A stretch of DNA of 64,000 nucleotides from Wagnerdoeblera sp046292685 (GCF_046292685.1 NZ_JBKBQM010000008.1:10091-74090), one strand, 5' to 3'. Shown: positions 37,860 through 47,431, counted from the stretch's first letter. Translations and numbers: made by a program. The notes: generated by a model not told the origin, from the sequence alone.

Positions 37860-39542
37860 GTGACGCCATCCGACCGGGCGGCGCGTGCGGTTGCGCTGTT
37901 TCGCGTGGCGCCGTTCGATCTGGGCGGGCTGTGGCTGCGCGGGCGCGCCGGGCCGGTGCGGGATCGGGTGCTGGCGGCGCTGGCGCCTATGAGGCCGGCC
38001 AAGCTGCATCCTTCGATGCCCGAGGACGCGGTGATGGGCGGCACCGACCTTGCCGCCACGCTGGCGGCCGGGCGGCTGGTGCGGATGGCGGGCCTATTGG
38101 AACGCGCGCCCGTGCTGGTGTTGACGATGGCCGAAGCTTGCCCGGCAGGTCTGGCGGCGCGCATCGCGCAGGCGCTGGATGCCGGCGGGCGCGCCGTGGT
38201 GGCGCTGGACGAGGCAGCGGAGGAGGGCGAGGGCCTGCCGCGCAGCCTGGCCGATAGGCTGGCGCTGTTCGTGGACCTCGACGGCATGTTGCCCAGCGAT
38301 TTCCGCCTGCCCCCGCTGGCCGATGCGGCGGTCGCGGCGGCGGCCGCGCGTTACCCGGCCGTTACCGTGCCCGATGGCGCGCTGGTGGCGCTGGTGCGGG
38401 CGGCGGCCGAGATGGGCATATCCTCGTTGCGGGCGCCCTTGCTGGCGCTGTCGGCGGCGCGGGCGGCGGCGGCCTTGCGGCAGGCCGATACGGTGGCGCC
38501 GGAAGATCTGGAACTGGCCGCGGAACTGGTGTTCGCCCACCGCGGCCTGCCGCCGATGGAGGCTGCCGAGGACAGCGCCCCCGAACCGCCCCCGCCCCCC
38601 GCCGAAACGCCCGACACCGGCCCGTCCGACGACAGCGACCAGACCCCGCAGGATTTCCCGGCCGAAATGCTGGTCGAGGCCGCGCGCGCCGTGCTGCCGC
38701 CCGACCTGCTGGAACGTCTGGCCCAGGGCCGCACCCGCAAGGCCGGGGGCAGCGGCGCGGGGGCCGCGCGCAAGGGCAACCGGCGCGGCCGGCCCTTGCC
38801 CGCCCGCGGCGGCCCGGCCAGCCCGGATGCCCGCATCGACCTTGTGGCCACCTTGCGCAGCGCGGCCCCCTGGCAGGCGGCGCGGGCGCGCATGTATCCG
38901 CGCCTGATCGAGGCCGGGCGGCGGCTGATCCTGCTGCCGGGCGACCTGCGCGCGCGGCGCTATGAGGACAAATCCGACCGCGTGCTGATCTTTGCCGTGG
39001 ATGCCTCGGGATCCGCCGCGATGGCACGCCTGGGCGAGGCGAAGGGCGCGGTAGAGCTGCTGCTGGCCCGCGCCTATGCCGAACGCGACCATGTGGCGCT
39101 GGTCGCCTTTCGCGGCGTTGCGGCCGAACTGGTGCTGCCGCCCACCCGGTCGCTGGTGCAGACCAAAAAGCGGCTGGCGGGCGTGCCGGGCGGGGGCGGC
39201 ACGCCGCTGGCATCGGGCCTTCGGGTGGCGATGCTGGCTGCGCGCCAGGCCCAGGCCCGCGGCATGGCACCGACACTGGCGATCCTGACGGACGGGCGCG
39301 CCAATATCGCGCTGGATGGCACCGCCAACCGCGCGCAAGCCGCCGAAGATGCCGGGCGCCTGGCCGCACTGATCGCCGATGCGGGTCTGCCGGCGGTGGT
39401 GATCGACACCGGGTTTCGCCCGACGCCCGCGCTGCAGGATCTGGCCCGCCGCATGGGCGCGCGGTGGCTGGCGCTGCCGCGCGCCGACAGCGGCGTGATG
39501 GCGGCGGCCCTCTCGGCCAGCATGGAAGGGAAACGGCGATGA
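37860..39542 (+). CDS. bchD: Magnesium chelatase subunit D
   Basis: 560 aa from GTG 37860, a length in line with the 561 aa reported for R. capsulatus. N-terminal degenerate AAA region (no proper Walker A), a Pro/Glu-rich linker (SAPEPPPPPAETPDTG) and a C-terminal VWA domain with MIDAS DASGSAAMARLGEAKG and LTDGRANIAL. Platform for BchI in the chelatase. The frame stays open into bchI, and a CTG at 37812 overlapping the bchI stop is an alternative start. Confidence 0.93.
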   Translation: MTPSDRAARAVALFRVAPFDLGGLWLRGRAGPVRDRVLAALAPMRPAKLHPSMPEDAVMGGTDLAATLAAGRLVRMAGLLERAPVLVLTMAEACPAGLAARIAQALDAGGRAVVALDEAAEEGEGLPRSLADRLALFVDLDGMLPSDFRLPPLADAAVAAAAARYPAVTVPDGALVALVRAAAEMGISSLRAPLLALSAARAAAALRQADTVAPEDLELAAELVFAHRGLPPMEAAEDSAPEPPPPPAETPDTGPSDDSDQTPQDFPAEMLVEAARAVLPPDLLERLAQGRTRKAGGSGAGAARKGNRRGRPLPARGGPASPDARIDLVATLRSAAPWQAARARMYPRLIEAGRRLILLPGDLRARRYEDKSDRVLIFAVDASGSAAMARLGEAKGAVELLLARAYAERDHVALVAFRGVAAELVLPPTRSLVQTKKRLAGVPGGGGTPLASGLRVAMLAARQAQARGMAPTLAILTDGRANIALDGTANRAQAAEDAGRLAALIADAGLPAVVIDTGFRPTPALQDLARRMGARWLALPRADSGVMAAALSASMEGKRR

Positions 39543-40429
39543 GCGCCGACCACATCCCCGACGACTGGCCGCGCCGGGTGCACTCGTTGCGCATCCGGGC
39601 GATGCCGCACCACTGGCATGTGCAGGTCAGCGGTCAGGGGCCGGACGTGCTGTTGCTGCATGGCGCCGGTGCCAGCGCGCACAGCTGGCGCGGTCTGGCG
39701 CCGCTGCTGACCGGGTATCGGGTGATCGCGCCCGATCTGCCGGGGCATGGATTTACCCGCACGGCCGAACGCGGGCGGCTGACGCTGGATGCGATGGCCG
39801 ACGACCTGACCTTGCTGTGCCAGGGCCAGGGCTGGAAACCTGCCGCGATCATCGGGCATTCGGCCGGCGGGGTGCTGGCCTTGCGCATGGCCGAACTGCT
39901 GCCGCGGGCACCGGCCACGCTGGTGGGCATCAACGCGGCGCTGGGTCCGTTCGAGGGGTTTGCCGGCTGGCTGTTCCCGAAACTCGCGCGGCTGATGGCG
40001 GTGTCGCCCTTCATGCCGCATCTGCTGTCGGGGCTCGCGTCGAACCGCAAGAAGGTGGAAAGCGTGCTGGCCTCGACCGGGTCGCACCTGGCGCCGGGGG
40101 ATGTGGAGCTTTACCGCCGCCTTCTGGCCATGCCGCAGCATCTGGAAGGCACGCTGAACATGATGGCCAACTGGCAGCTGGACCCGATTCTGGCGCGGTT
40201 GCCGCAGATGGCGGTGCCGGTGCTGCTGTTGACGTCGGCCGGCGATCTGGCCGTGCCGCCGGCGGTATCGCGCAAGGCCGCAACGCTGCTGCCGCGGGTG
40301 GAATACACCGAATTGCCCGGTTACGGCCACCTCGTGCAGGAGGAAGCACCCGAGGCTGTGGCGGCCGTGCTGCTGCCGTGGCTCGCGCGGCACGTGGCGC
40401 CCGGTCCGGCGCGGGCAGTGGCGCGCTGA
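39539..40429 (+). CDS. bchO: Alpha/beta hydrolase associated with Mg chelatase
   Basis: 296 aa. Alpha/beta hydrolase with oxyanion LLLHGAGASAHSW, nucleophile elbow IIGHSAGGVLALR and catalytic His in GYGHLVQEEAPEAV. Located after bchD (ATGA overlap), the place of bchO/orf284 in Rhodobacter. Exact reaction unknown. Converges on idi with 13 bp between. Confidence 0.93.
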   Translation: MSADHIPDDWPRRVHSLRIRAMPHHWHVQVSGQGPDVLLLHGAGASAHSWRGLAPLLTGYRVIAPDLPGHGFTRTAERGRLTLDAMADDLTLLCQGQGWKPAAIIGHSAGGVLALRMAELLPRAPATLVGINAALGPFEGFAGWLFPKLARLMAVSPFMPHLLSGLASNRKKVESVLASTGSHLAPGDVELYRRLLAMPQHLEGTLNMMANWQLDPILARLPQMAVPVLLLTSAGDLAVPPAVSRKAATLLPRVEYTELPGYGHLVQEEAPEAVAAVLLPWLARHVAPGPARAVAR

Positions 40430-40442
40430 CCCTCGCGGACCC

Positions 40443-40994
40443 TCAGCGCACCGACAGGTGCATGTCCGCCAGGTGCGGCGCAAAGATGCGTTCCATGTGG
40501 TTCGCGAGGTAGATGCGCAGCCAGGGCGTGAACCGCCCCGGGTGGCGGCGCGTTTCCGCCGCCAGGTCGTAAAGATCGACCCAACGGGTTTCCGCCACCT
40601 CGTCGGGGTTGGGCAGAACCGGCAAGGCCGCCGGCGCCCGGGCGGTAAAGATCTGCACCACCTCGTGTTCGATCAGCCCGCCGCCCACATCGGCGCGGTA
40701 TTCCACCTCGCCCGCGGGGGTCAGGGTCAGGCCGGCGATGCCCAGTTCCTCGTCCAGCCGGCGGGTGGCGCAGACCTGCGGGTCTTCGCCCCAGTGCGGG
40801 TGGGTGCAGCAGGAATTGGCCCAGAGCCCCGGCGTGTGATACTTGGTCAGCGCCCGACGCTGGATCAGCGTGCGCCGCCCGTCCATCACGAAGACCGACA
40901 CCGCCGGGTGCCGCAGCCCGCGGCGGTGCACCTCGAGCTTGTCGAGCGCGACTATATCGCCATCCAGCCAGGCGGCGATCAGGGTATCGGTCAT
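40443..40994 (-). CDS. idi: Isopentenyl-diphosphate isomerase type I
   Basis: 183 aa. Active-site cysteine in NSCCTHPHWGED and Nudix-like ATRRLDEELGIAG. Interconverts IPP and DMAPP for phytol and carotenoid supply. Last gene of bchG-orf428-bchP-idi (ATGA overlap with bchP), the R. capsulatus order. Confidence 0.95.
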   Translation of the reverse strand: MTDTLIAAWLDGDIVALDKLEVHRRGLRHPAVSVFVMDGRRTLIQRRALTKYHTPGLWANSCCTHPHWGEDPQVCATRRLDEELGIAGLTLTPAGEVEYRADVGGGLIEHEVVQIFTARAPAALPVLPNPDEVAETRWVDLYDLAAETRRHPGRFTPWLRIYLANHMERIFAPHLADMHLSVR

Positions 40995-42178
40995 GTGTGC
41001 ACCGGCGAAACGAGCCCCAGCAGATGTGTCAGGTTCTTGAACCCGATCTTGATATGCGCCAGCGGGCGGGCCTTGACCAGCTTCTTGTTCATGTAGGCCT
41101 CGAAGGTCAGGCGCTGCACGTCGATGTCGTGGCAGAGGCTGACGAAACGCTCGCGCCGTTCGTCGCTGCGGTAATAGGCATCCTGCATCGATCGCAACAC
41201 CCGGAACACGGTCTTGTGGTCGCGCATGAACAGCTTGCGCGCCAGTTGCAGATCGCGCGCGCGGCCCGATTTCAGCATCGCCTGCGCTGCGGTGGCGGCA
41301 ACGCGCCCGCCCACCATCGCGTAATAGATGCCTTCGCCGCTGGAAGGCGCCACCACCCCGGCGGCATCGCCGGCCAGCACCACGTCGCGGCCGTTGTCCC
41401 AGCGGTCGAGCGGGCGCAGCGGAATGGGCGCGCCTTCCTTGCGGATGGTCTGGCAATCGGTCAGCCCCGACATGGCGCGCAAGGCGGCGGTGGCCTGCTT
41501 CAGGTCGACGCCGTCCACCTCGGTGCCCATCCCGACGCTGGCATGGGCCCCGTGCGGAAAGACCCAGCCGTAGAAATCCGGGCTGATGCGGCCGTCATAG
41601 ACCACGTCGCAGCGGCTCGGGTCGTAGCTGGCATTGGCCGCGGGGGCGGCGATGATTTCGTGGTAGGCGATGACATAGGGAATGGTGCTGCCGCCCGGCA
41701 CCTCGGCCCGCGCCACGTTGGACCGCGCGCCATCGGCGCCGATCACCACCCGGGCAGTGCTGCGGCGCTCTTCGCCGCTGGCCTTGTCGCGCCAGACCAC
41801 GTGGGTGCCCGCGGCATCGCGTTCGACCCGCAGAAAGGTGCCGGTCAGCCGTTCGGCGCCGTGGCGGGCCGCGCGGTCTCGCAGGTATTCGTCAAAGCGG
41901 TCGCGGTCCACCATGCCGACAAAGCCGTTTTCGATGGCGATGTCCACGGCGCGCCCGGTGGGCGAGATCATGCGCGCGGTGTTGATGCGCGCGACGATCT
42001 GTTCGTCGGGGATGGCGAAATCGGCGATCAGCCGCGGCGGAATGGCGCCGCCGCAAGGCTTGATGCGGCCGGCGCGGTCCAGCAGCGCCACGCGATGCCC
42101 GGCGCGGGCCAGGTCGTCGGCCGCCGTCGCCCCCGAAGGGCCGCCGCCGACCACGAACACGTCATAAGGCATGGTCAT
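40991..42178 (-). CDS. bchP: Geranylgeranyl-(bacterio)chlorophyll reductase
   Basis: 395 aa. FAD motif VFVVGGGPSGATAADDLARA, GADGARSNVARAEV and GDAAGVVAPSSGEGIYYAM as in ChlP/BchP. Reduces the geranylgeranyl tail to phytyl in three steps. Overlaps orf428 upstream and idi downstream by four bases. Confidence 0.97.
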   Translation of the reverse strand: MTMPYDVFVVGGGPSGATAADDLARAGHRVALLDRAGRIKPCGGAIPPRLIADFAIPDEQIVARINTARMISPTGRAVDIAIENGFVGMVDRDRFDEYLRDRAARHGAERLTGTFLRVERDAAGTHVVWRDKASGEERRSTARVVIGADGARSNVARAEVPGGSTIPYVIAYHEIIAAPAANASYDPSRCDVVYDGRISPDFYGWVFPHGAHASVGMGTEVDGVDLKQATAALRAMSGLTDCQTIRKEGAPIPLRPLDRWDNGRDVVLAGDAAGVVAPSSGEGIYYAMVGGRVAATAAQAMLKSGRARDLQLARKLFMRDHKTVFRVLRSMQDAYYRSDERRERFVSLCHDIDVQRLTFEAYMNKKLVKARPLAHIKIGFKNLTHLLGLVSPVHT

Positions 42179-43452
42179 TCTCCTGGAACGAGGCGCGCGG
42201 CCGGGGCAGGGGCCCCGCCGATCACGCGGGCGGCGACAAGGGCGGACAGCAGGAACAGGCCCGCTTCAAGCAGAAAGGTTGCACCGAAGGCGGTGGCATC
42301 GGGCGAAACGCTGCGCAGCGCATCGGCCAGCGTGGCGCCCAGAAGCCCGCCGAACCCGGCCGCAATCGCCTGCGCCGCGCCCCACAGGCCCATCCGGGTG
42401 CCTTCGCGGGCAGCGCGGCCTTCGCCGGCCAGTTGCATCATCGACCCGATGGCCGCGACCGCGAACACGCCGTTGAACATCCCCAGACCCACCACCACCG
42501 GCACCAGCGGCAGCCCCAGCGGCGCGGCCAGCGCCACCCCGGCCAGCGCCAGCGCCGACCCGAGGCACCCCACGATCACCCAGCCGCGCAGCGACCCCAG
42601 CCGCAGGCCCGTGGCCGCGATGCCCACCAGCACCATGCCGGCAAACACCCCGCCGTTCTGCGCGCCCGACAGGCTGGTGGTCTGGCCCGGCGTAAAGCCG
42701 AAGACGAGGCCGGCGTAAGGTTCCAGGATCAGTTCCTGCATGAAGTAGGCCGTCATCGACAGGAACACGAACAGGGTAAAGGCCCGCGCGCGCGGCTCGG
42801 CCCAGATCTCGGCCAGGCCCTGGCGAAACGGCAGGGTGCCCGGCTCGGGGCGGGCCTGCACCCGCGCCTCGATCCCGGCGATGGCCAGCGCGGTCAGCGC
42901 CACGGCACCGGCGGCGATCACGCCCACCACCTCCAGCAACCGCGCGTGGCTGTAAGGGTCCAGAAACCGGCCCGCCACGGTGGCGGTGACGGCGATGCCG
43001 AAGATCATCATCAACCAGGTGATCGTGGCCGCCGCCGCCCGGCGGCGGGGCGCCGTGGCCGTGGCCAGCAGCGCCAGCAGCGACGTGCCCGAGGCGCCGA
43101 CCCCCAACCCGATCAGCCCATAGGCCAGCACCGAGACCCCAAGCCCGACCACGGGCTGCGCCTCGATCAGCGGCAGCGCGGCCGCAGCCATCAGCCCGCC
43201 CGCAGCCAGCACCGCCATGCCGCCCAGAATCCAGCGGCTGCGCCGCCCGGTGCGGTCCGACAGGAACCCCCAGTTCGGCCGGGTGATCTGCACGCCGTAG
43301 TGCAGCCCCACCAGCAGCCCCGGCACCATCGCCGGCAAGGCCAGCTCCACCACCATCAGCCGGTTCAGCGTCGAGGTCATCAGCACCACGATGGCGCCCA
43401 GGCACATCTGCACCAGACCAAGCCGAACGATCTGGACCCAGCTCAGCTGCAT
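42175..43452 (-). CDS. PucC/LhaA-family transporter (orf428/'bch2'-like)
   Basis: 425 aa with about 12 membrane helices. Starts MQLSWVQIVRLGLVQMCLG and contains the family hallmark GLHYGVQITRPNWGFLSDRTG. PucC/LhaA proteins assist assembly of light-harvesting complexes or deliver pigment. This copy between bchG and bchP corresponds to orf428 in R. capsulatus. Start overlaps the bchG stop. Confidence 0.93.
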   Translation of the reverse strand: MQLSWVQIVRLGLVQMCLGAIVVLMTSTLNRLMVVELALPAMVPGLLVGLHYGVQITRPNWGFLSDRTGRRSRWILGGMAVLAAGGLMAAAALPLIEAQPVVGLGVSVLAYGLIGLGVGASGTSLLALLATATAPRRRAAAATITWLMMIFGIAVTATVAGRFLDPYSHARLLEVVGVIAAGAVALTALAIAGIEARVQARPEPGTLPFRQGLAEIWAEPRARAFTLFVFLSMTAYFMQELILEPYAGLVFGFTPGQTTSLSGAQNGGVFAGMVLVGIAATGLRLGSLRGWVIVGCLGSALALAGVALAAPLGLPLVPVVVGLGMFNGVFAVAAIGSMMQLAGEGRAAREGTRMGLWGAAQAIAAGFGGLLGATLADALRSVSPDATAFGATFLLEAGLFLLSALVAARVIGGAPAPAARLVPGE

Positions 43453-44363
43453 CACAACGGCTCCAGCCCCGACAGCGCATGTGCTGCCACCATCATCCCC
43501 AGCACATAGGGCCCGACCCCGGTGCCGTTGAACCAGGGCGCCAGCCGCGCCGGGTCGCGCACCCAGCGGCGCATCGCCCACAGCTGCACCACCAGCCCCA
43601 GCGCGATGATGCCGGCATGCAGCGGCTTGCCCCAGATCACCAGCAGGCTGACGACCACCAACTGCGCCAGCATCATCACCGTGCAGGCGATGGTTGCCGC
43701 ATGCACCGGCCCGTGCACCACCGGCAACGACCGCAAGCCCATGCGGCGGTCGCCCTCGATCGCCTTGAAATCGTTGATCGTCATGATGCCATGCGCGCCC
43801 AGGGCATAAAGCACCAGCACCACGACGGTTTCGAACCGCGGCGCCGTGCCCAGGGTGACGGCTGCGGCGGTGAACCAGGGCAGGCCCTCGTAGGCCAGTC
43901 CCACCAGCCCCGGCCCCCACCAGCCCGACCGCTTGAGCCGGATCGGTTCCACCGAATAGGCCCAGGCCGCCAGCACCCCCACGACCGTGGCGCCAAAGCC
44001 CCAGGGCCCCAGCAGCCAGCCAAGGCCCAGCGACAGCCCCGACATGGCCAGCGCAATCCACAGCCCCCAGCGCCCGGGAATGCGGCCCGAGGGAATGGGC
44101 CGGTAAGGTTCGTTGATGGCATCCACGTGCCTGTCGCACCAGTCGTTCGCCGCCTGGCTCATGCCGCAGACCACCGGGCCGGCCAGCACCACGCCCAGGG
44201 CCACCAGCCACCAGCTTTGCGGCGCCGCCCCGACCGAGACGATGCCGCACAGGTAGGCCCACATCGGCGGGAACCAGGTCACCGGCTTGATGAGTTCCAG
44301 CATCGCCCGCGGATGCGGCAGGCGGCGGGGTTCGGCGGGGGGGGAAAGCGCGCTATCGGTCAT
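43452..44363 (-). CDS. bchG: Bacteriochlorophyll synthase (geranylgeranyl transferase)
   Basis: 303 aa from ATG 44363. UbiA-type prenyltransferase: first Asp-rich motif in MSQAANDWCDRHVDAINEPY, second region TINDFKAIEGDRRMG, N-terminal ALELIKPVTWFPPMW-like AMLELIKPVTWFPPMWAYLC. Attaches the C20 alcohol to bacteriochlorophyllide. Eight or nine membrane helices. A PpsR-type site starts 3 bp before the ATG, so no room is left for a normal ribosome-binding site; the start is thus less sure. Confidence 0.95.
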   Translation of the reverse strand: MTDSALSPPAEPRRLPHPRAMLELIKPVTWFPPMWAYLCGIVSVGAAPQSWWLVALGVVLAGPVVCGMSQAANDWCDRHVDAINEPYRPIPSGRIPGRWGLWIALAMSGLSLGLGWLLGPWGFGATVVGVLAAWAYSVEPIRLKRSGWWGPGLVGLAYEGLPWFTAAAVTLGTAPRFETVVVLVLYALGAHGIMTINDFKAIEGDRRMGLRSLPVVHGPVHAATIACTVMMLAQLVVVSLLVIWGKPLHAGIIALGLVVQLWAMRRWVRDPARLAPWFNGTGVGPYVLGMMVAAHALSGLEPL

Positions 44364-44365
44364 AC

Positions 44366-44383
44366 TGTCAATCAAAGCAGACA
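44366..44383. promoter_or_regulatory. PpsR/CrtJ-type site directly at the bchG start
   Basis: TGTCAATCAAAGCAGACA fits TGT-N12-ACA, with TGTC/GACA halves. Its closeness to the ATG means the transcript would begin at or just before the coding sequence, or the site overlaps the leader. Confidence 0.75.
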
Positions 44384-44400
44384 GTATCGAGTCGAGCAAG

Positions 44401-44418
44401 TGTAAATTATGACTTACA
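44401..44418. promoter_or_regulatory. PpsR/CrtJ-type site upstream of bchG
   Basis: TGTAAATTATGACTTACA, a perfect TGTAA/TTACA palindrome, 35 bp upstream of the first bchG site. Tandem spaced sites are the rule for CrtJ/PpsR-repressed promoters. Confidence 0.88.
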
Positions 44419-44445
44419 GTCGCAGCAGATCGCCGCACTAAAGAA

Positions 44446-44475
44446 CGCCGCAGCACCCGGCCAGGGTGCGGCGGC
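44446..44475 (-). terminator. Hairpin terminator downstream of rppH
   Basis: On the minus strand GCACCC-TGGCC-GGGTGC, extended by CGCC/GGCG pairing with a bulge and followed by GTTCTTT. Separates the rppH operon from the bchG promoter. Confidence 0.6.
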
Positions 44476-44492
44476 GGGGCTGGCAGCAAAGG

Positions 44493-44969
44493 TCAGGCCA
44501 GATGCGGGCGAAAGGCGGCAACCACCTGTTCATAGACCGCCCGCTTGAACGGCACGATGGTTTCAACCATCTCGTCGGCGCCGATCCAGCGCCAGCGGGA
44601 AAACTCGGGATGCTCGGTGTCGATGCGGATCTGGTCGTCGCGGCCAAGAAAGCGGAACAGGAACCATTTCTGCTTTTGCCCGCGATACCTGCCGCCCCAG
44701 ACCTTGCCCAGCAGTTCGGGCGGCAGGTCATAGGTGACCCAGTCGTCGGTCTTGGCGACAAAGGCGACCAGGTCTTCGGTCACACCGGTTTCTTCCCACA
44801 GCTCGCGCAAGGCGGCGGCCCGGGGCCTTTCGCCCTTGTCGATGCCGCCTTGCGGCATCTGCCAGGCCGGGCTGTCGCTGTCGCGCCGCTGGCCGGCAAA
44901 GATCAGGCCGGCCGCGTTCACCAGCACCACGCCCACGCACGGGCGATAGGGCAGGTCGTCTGCCGTCAT
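44493..44969 (-). CDS. rppH: RNA pyrophosphohydrolase (Nudix)
   Basis: 158 aa. Nudix box GGIDKGERPRAAALRELWEE followed by TGV, and YRPCVGVVLVN at the N-terminus, the RppH/NudH form. Removes 5' pyrophosphate from transcripts to start decay. ATGA overlap with ctpA upstream; the operon is gpmI-envC-ctpA-rppH. Confidence 0.95.
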   Translation of the reverse strand: MTADDLPYRPCVGVVLVNAAGLIFAGQRRDSDSPAWQMPQGGIDKGERPRAAALRELWEETGVTEDLVAFVAKTDDWVTYDLPPELLGKVWGGRYRGQKQKWFLFRFLGRDDQIRIDTEHPEFSRWRWIGADEMVETIVPFKRAVYEQVVAAFRPHLA

Positions 44970-46297
44970 TGCCGGGCCACCGCCGACAGGCCGCGCAGGA
45001 TGTCGATGGCATAGGCCAGCTGATAGTCATCCTTGCGCAGCTTGGCCGAGGCTTCGGCCCGTGCGGCTTCTTCCTCCAGCAGGCGGCGTTCGTCCTCGGA
45101 CATCGAGTCGTTCTTCAGGCTGCCGCGCAACTCGGCCTCGGACCGGCCACGGGGCTTGGGCGCCTCGGCGGTGTCGGCGGCCGGGTCGCGGGGGGGCTGT
45201 TCGACCAGCACATCCGGGTGCACGCCCAGCGACTGGATCGACCGGCCCGACGGCGTGTAGTAGCGCGAGGTCGTCAGCCGCATCGCGCCATCGCCGCGCA
45301 GCGGAATGACCGATTGCACCGATCCCTTGCCAAAGCTTTTCGTGCCCACCACAATCGCCCGGCGATGGTCCTGCAAGGCGCCGGCGACGATTTCCGATGC
45401 CGAGGCCGATCCGCCGTTGATCAGCACCACCAGCGGTTTGCCCCCGGTCAGATCCCCGGCCGTGGCGTTGAACCTTTCGCCATCGCCCGGCTTGCGGCCG
45501 CGGGTCGAAACGATCTCGCCCTGTTCCAGGAAGGCGTCCGACACCTTGATCGCCTGTGTCAGCAGGCCGCCGGGGTTGTTGCGCAGGTCCAGCACCACGC
45601 CATTCACCTTGTCGGCGCCGCCGGCCTCCTCGAACACCTTCTTCAGCCCGGCTTCCAGCCCCGGATAGGTCTGATCGTTGAAGGTGGTCAGCCGCACCAC
45701 GGCGGTGGACCCTTCGAGCCGGGCGCGCGCCACCGTCAGCTTGATCTTGTCGCGGATGATCGACACGTCGAAGGGTTCGGCGGTGCCTTGCCGCACCACG
45801 GTGATCACGATTTCCGACCCCACCGGCCCGCGCATCTTTTCCACCGCCTGGTCCAGCGTCAGGCCCAGCACGGATTCGCCATTGACATGGGTGATGAAAT
45901 CGCCCGGCTGGATGCCTGCCGCGGCGGCCGGGGTATCGTCCATCGGGGTCACGACCTTGACATAGCCGTCTTCCTGCGTGACCTCGATGCCCAGGCCGCC
46001 GAATTCGCCGCGGGTCTGCACCTGCATCGCGTCGAAATCCTTTTTCGGCAGGTAGGACGAATGCGGGTCCAGCGAGGTGAGCATGCCGTTGATCGCGGCC
46101 TCGATCAGCTTTTCCGGCTCGACCTCCTCGACATACTGGGCGCGGATGCGTTCGAAGATGTCGCCGAACAGGTCGAGCTGCTGATAGACCGAGGCGTTGC
46201 GCGCCGCTTCCTGCGCCATCAGCGGGCCGGCCACCTGCGTGGCGATGGCGGCCCCGGCCACGGTGCCCGCAATGGCGGCGATCACGTATTTCCTCAT
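44966..46297 (-). CDS. ctpA: C-terminal processing protease (S41, CtpA-like)
   Basis: 443 aa. An N-terminal membrane/signal segment (YVIAAIAGTVAGAAIAT), then a PDZ domain (GLGIEVTQEDGYVKVVTPMD) and the S41 core with catalytic Ser in INGGSASASEIVAGAL and Lys in GTKSFGKGSVQSVIPL. Periplasmic serine protease. A charged C-terminal helix follows. Next to an EnvC-like factor, which fits a role in cell-wall hydrolase control. Confidence 0.95.
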   Translation of the reverse strand: MRKYVIAAIAGTVAGAAIATQVAGPLMAQEAARNASVYQQLDLFGDIFERIRAQYVEEVEPEKLIEAAINGMLTSLDPHSSYLPKKDFDAMQVQTRGEFGGLGIEVTQEDGYVKVVTPMDDTPAAAAGIQPGDFITHVNGESVLGLTLDQAVEKMRGPVGSEIVITVVRQGTAEPFDVSIIRDKIKLTVARARLEGSTAVVRLTTFNDQTYPGLEAGLKKVFEEAGGADKVNGVVLDLRNNPGGLLTQAIKVSDAFLEQGEIVSTRGRKPGDGERFNATAGDLTGGKPLVVLINGGSASASEIVAGALQDHRRAIVVGTKSFGKGSVQSVIPLRGDGAMRLTTSRYYTPSGRSIQSLGVHPDVLVEQPPRDPAADTAEAPKPRGRSEAELRGSLKNDSMSEDERRLLEEEAARAEASAKLRKDDYQLAYAIDILRGLSAVARQ

Positions 46298-46303
46298 GGC
46301 GTC

Positions 46304-47431
46304 CTATTCCTTCGTCTCGGCGAACCAGTCGCCCGGGTCCACGGGCTGCCCGCCCTGTCTGAGTTCCATATAGAGCGTTTCCGAACCGTTTGCGCCAGTG
46401 GGGTTGCGCGCGTCCTGCACCAGATCGGCCGGGCTTTCGGCCCCGCCCATCAGCCCCAGCGGCGCCCCTGCGCCCACGACCTCGCCCACTTCGCCGAACA
46501 TGGTTCCCAGCCCTGCGAGCACCAGTAGATAGCCCGGACCGGGTTCCAGGATCATCACATTTCCGTAGTCCAGAAACGGGCCGCGATAGCGGATGGTGCC
46601 CGGCCAGGGCGCGCTGACCAGCGCCTGCGGGCGGGTGGCGATGACCAGGCCGGGGCGCACCACGCCGGCGGCATCGGCCTCGCCCGCGCGGCGCAGCACC
46701 TGGCCCAGCACCGGCAGGGGCAGGCGCCCCATCGCGCTGGTGAAGTTCGCCATGCCTTCCTGCACGTCCAGGTCGGGCGCAAGCCCGGTGGCCAGCGCAT
46801 CCAGCGTGTCGGCATCCTCGATCATCAGCCGCAACCGCTCGGGGTCCGAGATGAAGCGCCGCGGCAGCGCCTGCCGGGCGGCCATCGCCTGGCTCAGCGC
46901 GGTGCGCGCCTCTTGCGCGGCCGTCAGGCCGCGTTGCAGCGTTTCGCTGGCGGCGGCCTGCAGGCGGCGCAGGTCGGCCACCTCCTGCAATTCGGCGCGC
47001 ACGGTTTCGACCTCGGCCTGCAAGGCAGGGGTCACCTCGGCCAGCATCATGCCCGACCGAGCCGTGCCCAGCGGCCCCGACGGGTGCAGCAGAAGCAGCG
47101 GCGACGGGTCGGTGCCCATGCCCGACAATACCCCGATCAGCCGGGCCACGCGGTCGCGCTTGGCCTCGAACCGCAACAGCAGGGCGGCTTCGCGGATCGA
47201 CGCCTGGCGCAAAGCCTCGCGCAGGGTGGCCAGGCCCTTTTCGTAGGCGGCGATGGTGGCGCCCAGGGCCGCGACCTGATCCTTGCCGGATTTCGCCGCC
47301 TCCAGCCCCTCGATGGCGGCCAGCAAGGCACGGCTGGCTGCGGCCGCATCCTCGGCCGGGGTCTGGGCGGCGGCCGGTGTCGCCACCGCCGCCGCGAGGC
47401 AGGCCGCCAGAACCGCCCCGCCCCGCGTCAT
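46304..47431 (-). CDS. EnvC-like murein hydrolase activator (degenerate M23/LytM)
   Basis: 375 aa. A signal peptide (AACLAAAVATPAAA) precedes a long coiled coil (residues about 30-200). The C-terminal LytM-like domain (YGNVMILEPGPGYLLVLAGL ... GAPLGLMGG ... TLYMELRQGGQPVDPGDWF) lacks the H-x-H of active M23 enzymes (MEL for HLH), as in EnvC, which activates amidases instead of cutting peptidoglycan. 6 bp from ctpA and coupled to gpmI. Confidence 0.88.
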   Translation of the reverse strand: MTRGGAVLAACLAAAVATPAAAQTPAEDAAAASRALLAAIEGLEAAKSGKDQVAALGATIAAYEKGLATLREALRQASIREAALLLRFEAKRDRVARLIGVLSGMGTDPSPLLLLHPSGPLGTARSGMMLAEVTPALQAEVETVRAELQEVADLRRLQAAASETLQRGLTAAQEARTALSQAMAARQALPRRFISDPERLRLMIEDADTLDALATGLAPDLDVQEGMANFTSAMGRLPLPVLGQVLRRAGEADAAGVVRPGLVIATRPQALVSAPWPGTIRYRGPFLDYGNVMILEPGPGYLLVLAGLGTMFGEVGEVVGAGAPLGLMGGAESPADLVQDARNPTGANGSETLYMELRQGGQPVDPGDWFAETKE

